A stretch of DNA of 64,000 nt, from NCBI GenBank assembly GCA_017640725.1, contig JAEPQB010000002.1, positions 310,001 through 374,000 of the forward strand, given 5' to 3'. Shown piece after piece: positions 8,412 through 18,398 of the stretch. Position 1 is the stretch's first letter, and every line of letters starts with the position of its first letter. The notes under the pieces were generated by a model. It ran no database searches. It was not told where the DNA came from and saw nothing but the letters and a program-made list of their open reading frames with translations. The stretch is from Kordiimonadaceae bacterium (GTDB taxonomy: Bacteria > Pseudomonadota > Alphaproteobacteria > Sphingomonadales > Kordiimonadaceae). A program made the position numbers and the translations under genes.

Positions 8412-9776
8412 TTACCGGGTCGTTACCGGCAGCGGCGGCGACCAGGCGGGGTCAGACGCGTCATACGGTGTTGGTACCTGATGCTCGTTATACCCCGTCA
8501 GATCCACAGACCAGAGCGACGGCTTGCCGCCTGAACCATCCGCCTGATAACGAGGCGTGCGGAAAAACATCAGGACCCTACCATTCGGTGACCATGTCGG
8601 TCCTTCATCCTGATAAGCGTCTGTGAGCAAACGCTCGCCCTTGCCGTCTGTGCGCATCACGCCAATTCGGAACTTGCCCTCCCCAATTTTGGTGAAAGCG
8701 ATCAGATCCCCACGCGGCGACCACACGGGCGTGGCATAACGCCCGCGCCCAAACGAAATGCGATGCACATCGCTGCCATCTGGGTTCATGACATACAGCT
8801 GCTGTGAGCCGCCTCGGTCAGAGTTGAATACGATTTTCCGGCCATCAGGCGAAAAGCTTGGCGAAGTGTCAATGCCCGGATCGCTCGTCAGCCGCTCAAC
8901 TTGACGCGTGCGAAGGTCCATCAGATAAATGTCCGAGTTTCCGTCTTCCGCGAGCGACATGATGACTTTGTTGCCGTCAGGCGAAAACCGCGGCGCAAAT
9001 GTCATATTCGGGAAGTCGCCCAAAACCTCAAAACGGTTTGAAAGGATATTGAACAGATAAACCCGTGGCTGATCATTGAAATAGCTGAGGAACGTGATTT
9101 CCTGACGGTTCGGGCTAAAGCGCGGTGTCAGCACCAGATAGCTGCCATCAGTCAGGAATTGCTGGTTTGCACCGTCCTGGTCCATGATCGCGAGACGCTT
9201 GGTACGGTCAAGCGGGTCACCCTGCTCCGCGATATAAACAATGCGGGTATCGAAGTATCCGGCCTCTCCGGTCAGGCGCGTGTATATACGGTCTGAAATA
9301 ACGTGCGCAATGCGCCGCCAATTTGAGGCAGGCGTATTATAGCCAACGCCTTCCATTTGCACTTCACCAACCACATCCCACAGGCGGAACTCAACACGCA
9401 GGTTGCCGTTCGCGAGAATTTGCAAACGGCCGGTAACCAGAGCCTGTGCTGCTAGCGGCCGCCATGCGCTAAACCGCGGGCGTGTGGGCGCCGCCGTGAT
9501 CTGTTCGATGAAGGCATTTTGGTCAATCGCGCGGAACAAACCCGTGGAGACCAAATTGGCCGTAATCACTTCCGTGATGCTCGCACCGATGTCGGAGAGG
9601 TTGCCTGTTGGCGTTTCAACGTCTTCAACCGGCACAAAATCCGGCACGGCGATTGGCACCGGGTCCACAGACCCCCGGGTTACATCCACCTTAAGCTGCG
9701 CCATTGCTGGCAAAGCAGCGACAATTACCAAAATTAAGGATGACGCGATTTTCTTAACTAAAACGCCTGCGTTCAT
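8412..9776 (-). CDS. tolB: Tol-Pal system periplasmic beta-propeller TolB
   Basis: TolB is the periplasmic component of the Tol-Pal envelope-constriction system and normally binds Pal and TolA. The 454-residue product has a Sec signal peptide with AMA cleavage near residue 26. An N-terminal alpha/beta domain (about 30-170) follows, then a six-bladed propeller with repeated SPDG/SPNG-type motifs ([40 protein letters not shown]). ATG 9776 is chosen over an in-frame TTG at 9785 that is too close to the AGGGA ribosome site. It is the last gene of the leftward tolQRAB run; pal and cpoB, which usually follow, are not here. Confidence 0.95.
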   Translation of the reverse strand: MNAGVLVKKIASSLILVIVAALPAMAQLKVDVTRGSVDPVPIAVPDFVPVEDVETPTGNLSDIGASITEVITANLVSTGLFRAIDQNAFIEQITAAPTRPRFSAWRPLAAQALVTGRLQILANGNLRVEFRLWDVVGEVQMEGVGYNTPASNWRRIAHVISDRIYTRLTGEAGYFDTRIVYIAEQGDPLDRTKRLAIMDQDGANQQFLTDGSYLVLTPRFSPNRQEITFLSYFNDQPRVYLFNILSNRFEVLGDFPNMTFAPRFSPDGNKVIMSLAEDGNSDIYLMDLRTRQVERLTSDPGIDTSPSFSPDGRKIVFNSDRGGSQQLYVMNPDGSDVHRISFGRGRYATPVWSPRGDLIAFTKIGEGKFRIGVMRTDGKGERLLTDAYQDEGPTWSPNGRVLMFFRTPRYQADGSGGKPSLWSVDLTGYNEHQVPTPYDASDPAWSPPLPVTTR

Positions 9777-9793
9777 GCTGCCCAAAGTCCCTG

Positions 9794-10669
9794 TTATTCG
9801 CCCACAAATGCGGCTGGGTTAAATTCGAAATCAATATAGGATGTATCAGCATCCAAATGCTTTGCCGCTTCGTCGAGTGGTTCACTTAACAAGACGGCAC
9901 GCCGTGCGCTTTCCGCAAAAATACGGAAGAAGGAACGGTCGGGGTCATTGAGGTTACCGACCCCGATAAATTCCGGCGCCCGTGAATAGTAGCCATCGGG
10001 CCTAATCCAGATACGGATGGTAACCCGCATATTTTGGATGTCCTTGGCACCGCCGGGGAACGACCAATTGCTCTCTACCTTCTGACGCAATGCATCCATC
10101 ACGCTGGCGGTCGCGAGCTTACCGCGTAGGCCAGAAAAAACGCTTGGTTTCTTTTCTGGTTCTTTTTCCGCAGCCTGCTTCTGTTCTTCTTCGCGGCGCA
10201 GAGATTCTTGCTGCTCTTCTTTGATTGAGCGATCGATCAGCGCCGCAATGCGGTTTGACTTTAACCGTGACGGCGGCCTTGGTTTACTGCGTGGCACGAC
10301 CCGGTTCGCCAGCTGTCGGTTTTCGGACACCTGCGGCTTTGGCGTCGGCTTTGGTGGTGGCGGTGTGTCCACCACTTTCACTTGCTCAAGCGTCGGCGCG
10401 GCATCCGCGGGCGGTTCAGGTGCGGCCTCAGCAGCCGCGTATGCGGGCTGCGGTTCGCTTTGCGCTTGCTGTGGTTCTGCCTTGGGTGGCTCGGGTTCTG
10501 CAACCCGCGTTTGCTCTGATATCTGAACGAACTCGATGGCAATGGGCGGTGGTAAATCCGGCAACGGGCGCTGGAGCTGTGGCAGGCCAACAAGCGCCAC
10601 GACCGCCACGCCCATATGCAGGGCGCCGGACATCAGCCATCCAGTTTGTTCCGCTCTTATTACCGCCAC
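9794..10669 (-). CDS. tolA: TolA-like energy-transducing protein of the Tol-Pal system
   Basis: TolA spans the periplasm and links the TolQR motor to TolB/Pal. The 291-residue protein has one N-terminal membrane anchor (about 12-30), a Pro/Glu/Ala-rich stretch (about 36-135), a charged coiled-coil-like segment rich in Glu/Lys/Gln (about 140-175), and a TonB/TolA-like C-terminal domain (about 185-290, from [12 protein letters not shown]). Sequence identity in this family is low, so the assignment relies on architecture and its place between tolR and tolB. It starts at GTG behind AAGGA. Gaps to its neighbours are short (15 and 17 bases). Confidence 0.9.
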   Translation of the reverse strand: MAVIRAEQTGWLMSGALHMGVAVVALVGLPQLQRPLPDLPPPIAIEFVQISEQTRVAEPEPPKAEPQQAQSEPQPAYAAAEAAPEPPADAAPTLEQVKVVDTPPPPKPTPKPQVSENRQLANRVVPRSKPRPPSRLKSNRIAALIDRSIKEEQQESLRREEEQKQAAEKEPEKKPSVFSGLRGKLATASVMDALRQKVESNWSFPGGAKDIQNMRVTIRIWIRPDGYYSRAPEFIGVGNLNDPDRSFFRIFAESARRAVLLSEPLDEAAKHLDADTSYIDFEFNPAAFVGE

Positions 10670-10684
10670 GAAAACATCCTTGTG

Positions 10685-11122
10685 CTATCGCTGCTCTGCC
10701 ACCAGCGCCACACGGGTAAACCCTGCCCGATTAATCACACCAATCACCTGCATCACTTGACCGTAGTCCAGTTTGGTATCGCCTCGTACGTAAATGCGCG
10801 TATCGCGCCGATTTCCGGCAATGGCTTCAAGACGCGGCACAAGCTCGTTCAGGCTGATCGCAGTGTCCGCAAGAAATATGGCACCATTTTGATCAATGGA
10901 AACCTCAAGAGGTTTGCTGTCCTGGGGCAGTGGTTTTGCCGCCGCTTTTGGCAAGTCCACCTGTATACCCGCTGTCAGCAGAGGGGCGGCTACCATGAAC
11001 ACAATCAGCAGCACGAGCATCACGTCCACAAACGGTGTTACGTTGATTTCCGCCATCGGGCGATAGCGCCCGCGGCGGCCACCGCCGGACTGTCTGCCAC
11101 CACCTGTTACACTTGCCCCCAT
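10685..11122 (-). CDS. tolR: Tol-Pal system protein TolR (ExbD family)
   Basis: TolR forms, with TolQ, the proton-driven inner-membrane motor that energises TolA. The 145-residue protein has a basic Gly/Arg-rich cytoplasmic N-terminus, the signature MAEINVTPFVDVMLVLLIVF covering the single membrane helix with the proton-relay Asp, and a periplasmic ExbD-type domain. Its ATG shares one base with the tolQ stop (TGATG), so translation is coupled. Confidence 0.95.
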   Translation of the reverse strand: MGASVTGGGRQSGGGRRGRYRPMAEINVTPFVDVMLVLLIVFMVAAPLLTAGIQVDLPKAAAKPLPQDSKPLEVSIDQNGAIFLADTAISLNELVPRLEAIAGNRRDTRIYVRGDTKLDYGQVMQVIGVINRAGFTRVALVAEQR

Positions 11123-11868
11123 CAGTTGCCCCGCTCGTCAAGCTGACGCGACAGAATGGCCGCAAATTCATCAGAAAAACCTTCTACCCTTCCGGCATAT
11201 CTGCCAAGGTCAGTGGAGAGCTTATTGTAGGCAATCACCGCCGGGATGGCGGCCACAAGGCCGAGGGCGGTTGCAAGCAAGGCTTCGGCAATGCCCGGCG
11301 CCACCGTTGCAAGTGAGGTGTCCGACGCCACAGCAATCGCCGTAAAACTGTTCATAATGCCCCAAACCGTACCGAACAGACCAACAAAAGGCGCAGCCGA
11401 GCCGATCGTCGCCAAATATCCAACCTGTCCTTCCAGGCGATCCATTTCACGGCTGGTGGTGACATGCATCACTTTATTGATCCGGTCCTGAACCGTTACT
11501 TTGTCAAGGCGTGAGACAGCGGTGCCCAAGCTGCGCTGCCATTCGCGCATCGCCGCAACAAACACCGCAGCTAGCGGATGGTTAGGCGCCTGCTTAATGC
11601 CGTTATAAAGCTCATCCAGGGAACTGCCGGACCAGAACACATCTTCAAACTCGTCGGCTTTGGCGCGCGCATCCTTAAGCCGCTGCCAGGTGTTGAATAT
11701 GATCGACCAGCCCCAAATGCTGGAAACCACAAGCATAATCATGACCATTTGCACGATGATGTCCGCTTGCAGGAACATGCCCATCACGGAAAAATCGACG
11801 GCATTGCCCCCAAGTTCTGCTGCTTCTACCACCTCAGTGGTCGGGGCATTGATCGTCTGGTCCTGCAT
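11122..11868 (-). CDS. tolQ: Tol-Pal system protein TolQ (ExbB family)
   Basis: TolQ is the proton-channel subunit of the Tol motor. The 248-residue protein has three transmembrane helices: one near residues 30-55, and a pair after a long cytoplasmic loop (about 155-180 and 195-220). The conserved motifs GSAAPFVGLFGTVWGIMNSF and EALLATALGLVAAIPAVIAYN are present. A GAGGAGAG ribosome site precedes the ATG. It follows ybgC after 26 bases, the usual order. Confidence 0.96.
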   Translation of the reverse strand: MQDQTINAPTTEVVEAAELGGNAVDFSVMGMFLQADIIVQMVMIMLVVSSIWGWSIIFNTWQRLKDARAKADEFEDVFWSGSSLDELYNGIKQAPNHPLAAVFVAAMREWQRSLGTAVSRLDKVTVQDRINKVMHVTTSREMDRLEGQVGYLATIGSAAPFVGLFGTVWGIMNSFTAIAVASDTSLATVAPGIAEALLATALGLVAAIPAVIAYNKLSTDLGRYAGRVEGFSDEFAAILSRQLDERGN

Positions 11869-11894
11869 TCAACTCTCCTCAGAACAGGAATGGA

Positions 11895-12395
11895 TTATTT
11901 TTTAGCGTTTTCGGCGGCGGTGCACCAGTCCTGCCAACAGGCACGGGCGTCTGCTGGCCATCGACGCGGGCGACCGTCAGTACCGATGACAGCCACAAGC
12001 AATTCGGCTTCTGCGACAAGTGCGCCTTCACACGTGATCCATTGCTTCACTTCAATAGCAGCAGCGCGCACTTTTGTGACCATACTATGGCCAAGCAACA
12101 CATCGCCGATTTTTGCCTGCCGATGATAGCTGACCGCGATTTTGCTCACCACATAGGTGAGCGGTCCACCCTCTTCTTCAGTAATCGCAAAAAGGTGATC
12201 AACATCGGCGGCTGAACCGCGGATACTTTCAGTGCGCACTCGCTCGAAAAAGCTGACGTAGCGTGCGTGATACATCATGCCGCCAACGTCGGTGTCTTCA
12301 TAGTAGACGCGCATCGGGAAATGAAAGATGCCGTCTTTCCAGGCGCCTTCGCTCAGGCGACCTAAGGGTCCGTTTTGGGATTGCTCGTTACTCAT
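11895..12395 (-). CDS. ybgC: YbgC-type acyl-CoA thioesterase of the Tol-Pal cluster
   Basis: YbgC proteins are hot-dog-fold thioesterases that hydrolyse short or long acyl-CoA and are almost always encoded just upstream of tolQ. The 166-residue product carries the 4-hydroxybenzoyl-CoA thioesterase active-site motif [16 protein letters not shown] with the catalytic Asp. An N-terminal extension of about 25 residues precedes the fold. The ATG overlaps the ruvB TGA (ATGA), tying the tol block to the ruv block. Confidence 0.93.
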   Translation of the reverse strand: MSNEQSQNGPLGRLSEGAWKDGIFHFPMRVYYEDTDVGGMMYHARYVSFFERVRTESIRGSAADVDHLFAITEEEGGPLTYVVSKIAVSYHRQAKIGDVLLGHSMVTKVRAAAIEVKQWITCEGALVAEAELLVAVIGTDGRPRRWPADARACWQDWCTAAENAKK

Positions 12396-13441
12396 TTACT
12401 GCCTCCCAGCAAATCCATTTGCCCGGCCGCATCAGATGACTTCGGCGGCGTCAAGCCAATATGTTTCCAGCCGTCCGGCGATAACATGCGCCCGCGCGGC
12501 GTGCGCTGCACAAGCCCTGCCTGCATCAGGTATGGCTCAATAATATCTTCAATCGCATCACGCGGCTCCGAAAGGGCTGCTGCCAGCGTTTCAATGCCAA
12601 CCGGGCCGCCCGTGTAGGTATCGCCAATGCACAACAAATAGCGACGGTCCATGGTATCAAGGCCGAGGTTGTCCACCTGAAGGCGGGTCAGCGCTGCGTC
12701 AGCCGCAACGGCATCAACGGTATCCTTCTCCGCAACCAACGCAAAATCTCGTACGCGCCGGAGCAAGCGACCAGCGATACGGGGTGTGCCACGCGACCGG
12801 GCGGCCACCTCGCGGGCGCCATCGTCGCTCATATCAAGCTCCAAAAGCTTGGCACCGCGACGTACCACTTCGCTGAGTTCATCCGTGGTGTAGAAATCAA
12901 GCCGGGTCGGGATACCAAATCGGTCCCGCAGTGGCTTGGTAATAAGGCCAGAGCGGGTTGTTGCGCCGACGAGCGTGAATTTTGGCAGGTCAATACGCAC
13001 CGACCGCGCTGCAGGCCCTTCGCCAATGATCAAATCCAGCTGAAAATCTTCCATCGCGGGATAGAGGATTTCCTCGACCGCTGGATTAAGCCTGTGGATC
13101 TCATCAATAAACAGAACATCGCGTTCCTGCAGGTTGGTCAGGAGCGCCGCAAGGTCACCCGCTTTGGAGATAACAGGTCCGGATGTCGCACGGAAGTTCA
13201 CGCCAAGTTCGCGCGCTACGATTTGAGCAAGCGTTGTTTTGCCGAGACCGGGCGGACCGAAAAACAGTACATGGTCCATCGCTTCACCACGGGCACGCGC
13301 GGCTTCGATGAATACATGCAGGTTTTCACGCGCCTGTTGCTGGCCAATGAATTCCTTAAGGGACTGCGGCCTGAGCCCTGCGTCGATTACATCGCCAAGC
13401 GCTTCTTTGCCGTCAATGATCCTGTCTTCAGCGTCACTCAT
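12392..13441 (-). CDS. ruvB: Holliday junction branch-migration ATPase RuvB
   Basis: RuvB is the hexameric AAA+ motor that, with RuvA, drives branch migration of Holliday junctions. The 349-residue protein has Walker [10 protein letters not shown] (62-70), Walker B DEIHR (113-117), sensor/arginine-finger motifs (GATTRSG, RDRFG) and the C-terminal winged helix (RTPRGRMLS). It overlaps ruvA by ATGA, with an AAGGAGC site inside the end of ruvA. Confidence 0.97.
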   Translation of the reverse strand: MSDAEDRIIDGKEALGDVIDAGLRPQSLKEFIGQQQARENLHVFIEAARARGEAMDHVLFFGPPGLGKTTLAQIVARELGVNFRATSGPVISKAGDLAALLTNLQERDVLFIDEIHRLNPAVEEILYPAMEDFQLDLIIGEGPAARSVRIDLPKFTLVGATTRSGLITKPLRDRFGIPTRLDFYTTDELSEVVRRGAKLLELDMSDDGAREVAARSRGTPRIAGRLLRRVRDFALVAEKDTVDAVAADAALTRLQVDNLGLDTMDRRYLLCIGDTYTGGPVGIETLAAALSEPRDAIEDIIEPYLMQAGLVQRTPRGRMLSPDGWKHIGLTPPKSSDAAGQMDLLGGSK

Positions 13442-14067
13442 AGGCTTGAAAGCTCCTTGAGGGCCGCTGGCACGATTGACGCAACATCAGCATCTTCACC
13501 CAGATCCGCGAGCACGCGCGCGACGGCACCGTGTGCGTCCACGGGCTTGTATCCCAGGTTCGCGAGCGCAGAAACGGCATCCGCAATCACGCTGTCATTA
13601 GCGTCCACCGGTGCAGCTGGCGCGCCTGCTGCCGGTGCCTGAACACCTTTTGGTTGGAACACGAGGCCCGTCACTTTGTCTTTAAGCTCGGTTACGATGC
13701 GTGTTGCCACCTTTGGCCCAACGCCTTTCGCGCGGGAAACAGCAGTTTTGTCCTGTGCAGCAATGGCATTTTGAAGCTCGGTTGGGGACTGGCTTGAAAG
13801 TATCGCAAGTGCCACCTTTGCGCCAACGCCTTGCACGCTGGTGAGCAGTCGGAACAAATCCCGCTCCTGAATGTCAGCAAAACCGAACAGGGAAATGGCA
13901 TCTTCGCGTACAATGGTTTCAATATGCAGCATGGCGGCATCACCTGCCCGAGGCAGCGCAGCCAACGTTCGAGAGGAGCCGCTCACCAGGTAGCCAACGC
14001 CTGACACGTCCATAATGACCCAGTCTTCGCCGCTGCTGTCGACGATACCCTTCAGTTTGGCAATCAC
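13438..14067 (-). CDS. ruvA: Holliday junction DNA-binding protein RuvA
   Basis: RuvA tetramers bind four-way junctions and recruit RuvB. The 209-residue product has the N-terminal OB-fold ([10 protein letters not shown] onward), two helix-hairpin-helix motifs ([17 protein letters not shown] and [16 protein letters not shown]) and a C-terminal RuvB-binding helical domain. An Ala/Pro linker separates it (about 140-160). Translation starts at GTG, which overlaps the ruvC stop (GTGA). Confidence 0.96.
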   Translation of the reverse strand: MIAKLKGIVDSSGEDWVIMDVSGVGYLVSGSSRTLAALPRAGDAAMLHIETIVREDAISLFGFADIQERDLFRLLTSVQGVGAKVALAILSSQSPTELQNAIAAQDKTAVSRAKGVGPKVATRIVTELKDKVTGLVFQPKGVQAPAAGAPAAPVDANDSVIADAVSALANLGYKPVDAHGAVARVLADLGEDADVASIVPAALKELSSL

Positions 14068-14561
14068 CGGCTAATTCCCCCGATATTCTGATTGGTGCTG
14101 ACATGATGCGCATGACAAATGGCAACCGCAAGCGCATCCGCAGCGTCCGGGCCATTTATTTTCACGCCCGGCAGCAGGATCTGCACCATGGCATCCACTT
14201 GTTCTTTGGCCGCATGCCCTGCCCCAACAACCGATTTTTTCACGTGGTTTGGTGTATATTCCGCAACCGTAAGACCTGCCTGTGCCGGCACCAAAAGCGC
14301 AATGCCGCGCGCCTGACCGAGTTTCAGCGTTGATGTGGGGTTTTTATTGACGAAAGTTTCTTCAACCGCGCACGACTGCGGCTTCCATTCATCGAGAACT
14401 TCCGTGAGGCCGCTGTGCAATTCAACCAGCCGATCGGAGAGGCTTTTCTTGGCATCCGATTTTACAACGCCGTTGGCCACATGCCGAAGGCGCGACCCTT
14501 CGGCTTCAACAATACCCCAGCCGGTTTTCTGCAACCCCGGATCAAGCCCCAAAAGGCGCAT
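14064..14561 (-). CDS. ruvC: Crossover junction endodeoxyribonuclease RuvC
   Basis: RuvC resolves Holliday junctions by symmetric cleavage. The 165-residue RNase-H-fold protein has the catalytic acidic residues in expected contexts: [12 protein letters not shown] (Asp near residue 6), [10 protein letters not shown], and [12 protein letters not shown] near the C-terminus. The length is normal. It precedes ruvA with a 4-base overlap and follows yebC after 23 bases. Confidence 0.96.
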   Translation of the reverse strand: MRLLGLDPGLQKTGWGIVEAEGSRLRHVANGVVKSDAKKSLSDRLVELHSGLTEVLDEWKPQSCAVEETFVNKNPTSTLKLGQARGIALLVPAQAGLTVAEYTPNHVKKSVVGAGHAAKEQVDAMVQILLPGVKINGPDAADALAVAICHAHHVSTNQNIGGISR

Positions 14562-14584
14562 GCATTTCCCCCAATGCTGGTTGC

Positions 14585-15337
14585 TTAGGCTTCCGCCAGT
14601 GCTTCCATCACATCCGCCGGGATGTCATAGTTGCCAAACACAGTTTGCACATCATCATTATCTTCAAGCGTATCAATAAGACGCATCATTTTCTCGGCTG
14701 CATCCTTGTCGATCACCATCGGTTCTTTGGGCTTGAAGATCAGCTTCGCGCTTTCTGGCTCTGCGCCCAGCGCTTCGGTGAGTGCGGAAACAACAGAATG
14801 CAGATCACCCGCATCTGTGTAGATCGCATGGCCGTCGTCATCGCTTTCCACTTCTTCGGCGCCCGCTTCCAGCGCGGCTTCAAACATGCTGTCAGCGTCC
14901 GTCACGTCTGCCGGGAACAAAACTTCGCCAACCCGGTCGAACATGAAACCAACCGAACCGCTTTCCCCCAGGTTGCCACCCGCTTTGTTGAAGATGGTGC
15001 GCACGTCAGACGCTGTGCGGTTGCGGTTGTCTGTGAGTGTTTCCACAATCACGCCAATGCCGCCCGGGCCGTAGCCTTCATAGCGCATTTCTTCGTAGTT
15101 CTCCGCGTCGCCGCCCGCCGCCTTCTGGATCGCGCGTTCGATATTATCTTTTGGCATCGACTGCGAACGGGCCGTTGCAACAGCCAAGCGCAGGCGCGGG
15201 TTACTGTCCAGGTCCGGGCCGCCCATTTTGGCCGCAACCGTGATTTCCCGGCTGAGTTTGGAGAAGACTTTAGAGCGCTTTTTATCCTGCGCGCCCTTGC
15301 GGTGCATGATGTTTTTGAATTTGGAATGGCCTGCCAT
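14585..15337 (-). CDS. yebC: YebC/PmpR/TACO1-family protein
   Basis: YebC family members were annotated as transcriptional regulators and more recently shown to relieve ribosome stalling. The 250-residue protein begins with the hallmark [18 protein letters not shown] and has the NIERAIQKA and [14 protein letters not shown] motifs typical of the family. The length is standard. It is the first gene of the yebC-ruvCAB-ybgC-tolQRAB run, a very common arrangement in proteobacteria. Confidence 0.95.
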   Translation of the reverse strand: MAGHSKFKNIMHRKGAQDKKRSKVFSKLSREITVAAKMGGPDLDSNPRLRLAVATARSQSMPKDNIERAIQKAAGGDAENYEEMRYEGYGPGGIGVIVETLTDNRNRTASDVRTIFNKAGGNLGESGSVGFMFDRVGEVLFPADVTDADSMFEAALEAGAEEVESDDDGHAIYTDAGDLHSVVSALTEALGAEPESAKLIFKPKEPMVIDKDAAEKMMRLIDTLEDNDDVQTVFGNYDIPADVMEALAEA

Positions 15338-15526
15338 GGTACCCTCTGAAACAAAACCTCTATTGACACATGAGTGATGGCATCGGCACCGCCCGGACTA
15401 TTACCTTGTGGCTCTATCCTTCGGGGCCGCCTGCATTTGCGCTCTTTCTTAGCAGATTTAACGCTGTTGAACAGGGCAAATTGTCCCTTTAATGTAACAT
15501 TCAACAGCATTTCTGGGAGTGGAGCC

Positions 15527-15967
15527 ATGGCTGAGCATCGGGGCAGCTGCTATTGCGGCAATATCACCGTGACCGTGAAAACGGACGAGCCGTTCCTGGC
15601 GTCAACGCCGCGCCAGTGTGACTGCGACTTTTGCCGCATGAATGCGGCAGCTTGGGCCTCAGTGCCAAACGCGTTGCTCGAGATTGAAATCCAGAATGAA
15701 GCCGCCATCAATCTCTTTGAACAAGGCAGTGATACCGCGCGCTTTTGGCTGTGCCAGCGCTGCGGTGTGGTGCCGGCAGTGACCTGCGACATTGATGGCC
15801 ACCGCAAAGGCGCGGTGAACGCCAATTGTATGGTAGAGCATGAAAGCTTCCCTGCAGCGCGAACCGTCAGCCCCAAGGAGCTGGACGCGGACCAGAAGAA
15901 AGACCGCTGGTCGGACGTTTGGATCGACAAAGTGGTAATTAAAGACTGCTGGGACGTGGGGCTTTAG
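15527..15967 (+). CDS. GFA (glutathione-dependent formaldehyde-activating)-like zinc-binding protein
   Basis: A 146-residue protein of the GFA/CENP-V fold. Zinc-ligand cysteines occur as GSCYCGN (Cys8, Cys10), CDCDFCRM and CQRCG, the usual pattern for the structural and catalytic zinc sites. Few family members have been characterised, and the name does not guarantee glutathione-formaldehyde chemistry. ATG 15527 is preceded by GGGAGTGGAG, so the 51-codon in-frame extension upstream is rejected. It is divergent from yebC across about 190 bases. Confidence 0.85.
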   Translation: MAEHRGSCYCGNITVTVKTDEPFLASTPRQCDCDFCRMNAAAWASVPNALLEIEIQNEAAINLFEQGSDTARFWLCQRCGVVPAVTCDIDGHRKGAVNANCMVEHESFPAARTVSPKELDADQKKDRWSDVWIDKVVIKDCWDVGL

Positions 15968-15972
15968 GGGTA

Positions 15973-16404
15973 ATGAAAAACATACACTTCAGATATTCAG
16001 TCGCGATCATTGTGTTCGCCTACATCGCATATCGCGCGGGGATTTGGGCCGCCACGGGCTGGGGACTGGCAGAAACCACGATCGTCAACACTTCTGATAT
16101 GCAGTCAATCACATTCGAATTAGAGGCAGGTCTGTTATCCAGTGCGCCCTTAACGTTGGCACCAAACTCGTCAGTCTCCATTCGCACAGAAATTATTGGG
16201 GAGACGTCATTCAAGATATCAGGGAAATCCGTCCAAAATCGTCGTTTTCTGTGTGAAACTGGGTACACTGATGGCGTTAGTACGTTAACAACCTTCTGGG
16301 TCAATGATGACGCGACGGTAAAATACCAGAGTGACGTTTTCGGACGGTACTCTGACGACATTTATCAAGGTAGTTGCGTATCGCCTGACAACACTTCTGG
16401 GTAG
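15973..16404 (+). CDS. Small membrane-anchored protein of unknown function
   Basis: No family is recognised for this 143-residue product. It has an N-terminal hydrophobic segment (about 8-30) that could be a signal anchor or an uncleaved signal peptide. A Ser/Thr-rich beta-strand-like extracytoplasmic part follows, with two cysteines (FLCETGY and GSCVSP) that could form a disulfide. It starts 5 bases after the GFA gene stop in the same direction, so the two are probably co-transcribed. Confidence 0.6.
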   Translation: MKNIHFRYSVAIIVFAYIAYRAGIWAATGWGLAETTIVNTSDMQSITFELEAGLLSSAPLTLAPNSSVSIRTEIIGETSFKISGKSVQNRRFLCETGYTDGVSTLTTFWVNDDATVKYQSDVFGRYSDDIYQGSCVSPDNTSG

Positions 16405-16407
16405 AAC

Positions 16408-17454
16408 CTATTCAACAACACCTATCGCCCTACCCGTTACTTGCTGGTCGCCGATCATGCCGCCGATTGTGAACCATGCGCCGTCTATTTCCACCAAACC
16501 GCGATGGTCCATACTGGGCACGGGTTTGTCTTGGTAGGCCACCCAATTATCTGCGGTGAAATCCCAGGCAAATACGTGCGCGGTTGGCTTTGAAGGTGCG
16601 CCGTTATAGCCAATGCCATTGTAGTTATAGGCGTTGGAGGTGCCGCCAACGAACAGCACGCGGTTACCGGCTTCGTCGCCCGCGCCGCCCATGCGGTAAT
16701 TGCCGCGCCCAGGTAATTGAGGCAGACGCCGCCACTCGATAACACTCGGGTCGTCCGGGTTGATAGTGCCCATCCAGCCTTCGTTAACCGTTTCAAACCG
16801 GCGATTGCCTTCTTCGCGTGTGCCAAAGAGGCCAGTGCCATCGGCAATCACAAACCGGTTGCCAACTATGCCTCCCGCATGGCCAAACACTGGCGTGCCG
16901 GGATAGTTGGTGGCCGTGAACCACGTGTTCATCACCGCATCATACACCTGCACGTCACGCACATTTGCCGTGTCATGCCAGCCCGACACCAGATAAATGT
17001 AGCGGTCCGCGTAAACAAAACTGACGGCATCATCAACCGGCACTGGCATAGCGGGCAGCGGGTCATAAAGGCCAGTGCGGGCGTCATAGCGGAAGTTTTC
17101 CGTTGTGGAAACTTCGCCGCCGTCTTCCGCGACCGTGTAGCCGCCGAACAAATATACCGCTTCCCCCAGACCAACAGCAGTAGCCGCAAGCCGCCCCTGA
17201 GCCACTGGTACATCTGGCAGGGCTTTCCAGCCGCTTTCTCCCACAGTGTGGGCATAAGCTTTTTTGCTGATGTCCGTATGGGTTTTGCCGCGCGTGAGCC
17301 CCATAAAGCTGAACAGTATAGTTTTGCCATCAAGCTCTACCTGCGCCACCGCATTGTTCGCATGTGGCTCGGGTAATGGCGGAATACACTCCGCGCGCGC
17401 CGTGACAGCCGTAATAAACATAGCGAAGAAGCTTAAACAGGTTTTGCGCAGCAT
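16408..17454 (-). CDS. Exported Kelch-type beta-propeller protein
   Basis: This 348-residue protein has a Sec signal peptide (cleavage near VTARA|E, about residue 21) and Kelch-like repeats with the Gly-Gly and aromatic pattern (AVYLFGGY, RYIYLVSGW, NRVLFVGGTSNAYN, AWFTIGGM). It is related to galactose-oxidase-type and N-acetylneuraminate-epimerase-type propellers, but no catalytic residues can be assigned by eye. It is convergent with the small membrane protein and precedes no obvious partner; the GNAT gene upstream ends 10 bases before its start. Confidence 0.75.
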   Translation of the reverse strand: MLRKTCLSFFAMFITAVTARAECIPPLPEPHANNAVAQVELDGKTILFSFMGLTRGKTHTDISKKAYAHTVGESGWKALPDVPVAQGRLAATAVGLGEAVYLFGGYTVAEDGGEVSTTENFRYDARTGLYDPLPAMPVPVDDAVSFVYADRYIYLVSGWHDTANVRDVQVYDAVMNTWFTATNYPGTPVFGHAGGIVGNRFVIADGTGLFGTREEGNRRFETVNEGWMGTINPDDPSVIEWRRLPQLPGRGNYRMGGAGDEAGNRVLFVGGTSNAYNYNGIGYNGAPSKPTAHVFAWDFTADNWVAYQDKPVPSMDHRGLVEIDGAWFTIGGMIGDQQVTGRAIGVVE

Positions 17455-17464
17455 GGTCGCGTTC

Positions 17465-17947
17465 CTAAAACGTTTTTTTCAGATAAATCATATCGGCGCA
17501 TTGCATGCCGTTTTCAAAAATCGGTTCGGCATAGTTGCGCAGGAAAAAGCCTTCATCAACACGGTCTCGCGTGAAGCCCGCTTTTTCATAGAAGGCGATT
17601 TGATCAAGGCTTGAATTGCCGGTGCCCACTTCCATGCGCCGGGCGCCACGGTCCCCTGCCCGCTCCATTGCATGGCCAATCAGGGTTTTGCCCAGGCCCT
17701 TGCCCTGCCACTCGGGGTGCACAGCGATATTTTTGAGCTCCATCAACTGATTGCCCTTATCGAGCAGCACATAAACACCGATTGGTTCGCCGTTAAGCGT
17801 CGCGCCGACGGTGTTTTGTGGGTTGGCGTACCCTCGCACCAGTTCCTCAGACGGATCCGCGAGCAACAAGAGCGCCATAAAGGGTTCAATATGATCAACT
17901 GACTTGTAGAAGACGCTGTCTATGGAAACGATCCTTTCCGCATTCAC
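17465..17947 (-). CDS. GNAT-family N-acetyltransferase
   Basis: A 160-residue acetyltransferase of the GCN5-related fold. The acetyl-CoA pyrophosphate loop is seen in HPEWQGKGLGKTLI (Q-x-x-G-x-G), preceded by the beta-4 strand LMELKNIAV and followed by FYEKAGFTRD. The acceptor substrate cannot be inferred. It lies 10 bases upstream of the Kelch-propeller gene in the same direction. Confidence 0.85.
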   Translation of the reverse strand: MNAERIVSIDSVFYKSVDHIEPFMALLLLADPSEELVRGYANPQNTVGATLNGEPIGVYVLLDKGNQLMELKNIAVHPEWQGKGLGKTLIGHAMERAGDRGARRMEVGTGNSSLDQIAFYEKAGFTRDRVDEGFFLRNYAEPIFENGMQCADMIYLKKTF

Positions 17948-17995
17948 GTGTTTGGGTTAGGTTCCCTGCAAGAGGGATACAGTAGGGATCGTTCC

Positions 17996-18394
17996 ATGAT
18001 GAAATCAATCAGTTTTCTGGTGGCGCTCGTTGCCATAACCATGCCGTTGGCGGCGCAAGATGCCCCGGTGAAAGCAACACCGCTGCTGAACGCGCCCATA
18101 ACCGGCGTGCCGAGCCACGACCTTTTGATGACACGGGTTGAGCTGCCGACAAACACGGTGCTGCCGATGCATTATCACGTGAATGAAGAGTATCTCTATA
18201 TCCTTGAAGGCGAGGCCTATCTGCGCATTGAAGGACGCGAGGATCGATTATTAACTGCTGGTGAAGCCGTAGTGATCCCGGCGGGTGTACTCCATACCGC
18301 TGTTACCACTGATAGTGCAGCGATCGCACTGACCACTCGAGTTCACCCAAAAGGCCAGCCTGTGCGGCTGATGCCAAAAGATAAAGAGGAATAA
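17996..18394 (+). CDS. Exported cupin-domain protein
   Basis: A 132-residue protein with a signal peptide (cleavage near LAAQ|D, about residue 22) and a single cupin barrel. Motif 1 is PMHYHVNEEYLYILEGE (metal-ligand His-x-His and Glu) and motif 2 is PAGVLHTAV (His). Periplasmic small cupins are often metal-dependent, but the substrate is unknown. The start is ATG 17996 with AGGG upstream. Four bases later the SDR gene begins, suggesting co-transcription. Confidence 0.8.
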   Translation: MMKSISFLVALVAITMPLAAQDAPVKATPLLNAPITGVPSHDLLMTRVELPTNTVLPMHYHVNEEYLYILEGEAYLRIEGREDRLLTAGEAVVIPAGVLHTAVTTDSAAIALTTRVHPKGQPVRLMPKDKEE

Positions 18395-18398
18395 CGCT

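Noticed and set aside
14645-15349. Plus-strand open frame of 234 codons opposite yebC
   Set aside because: yebC is unmistakable on the minus strand; the antisense frame shows no recognisable domain and has no ribosome site.
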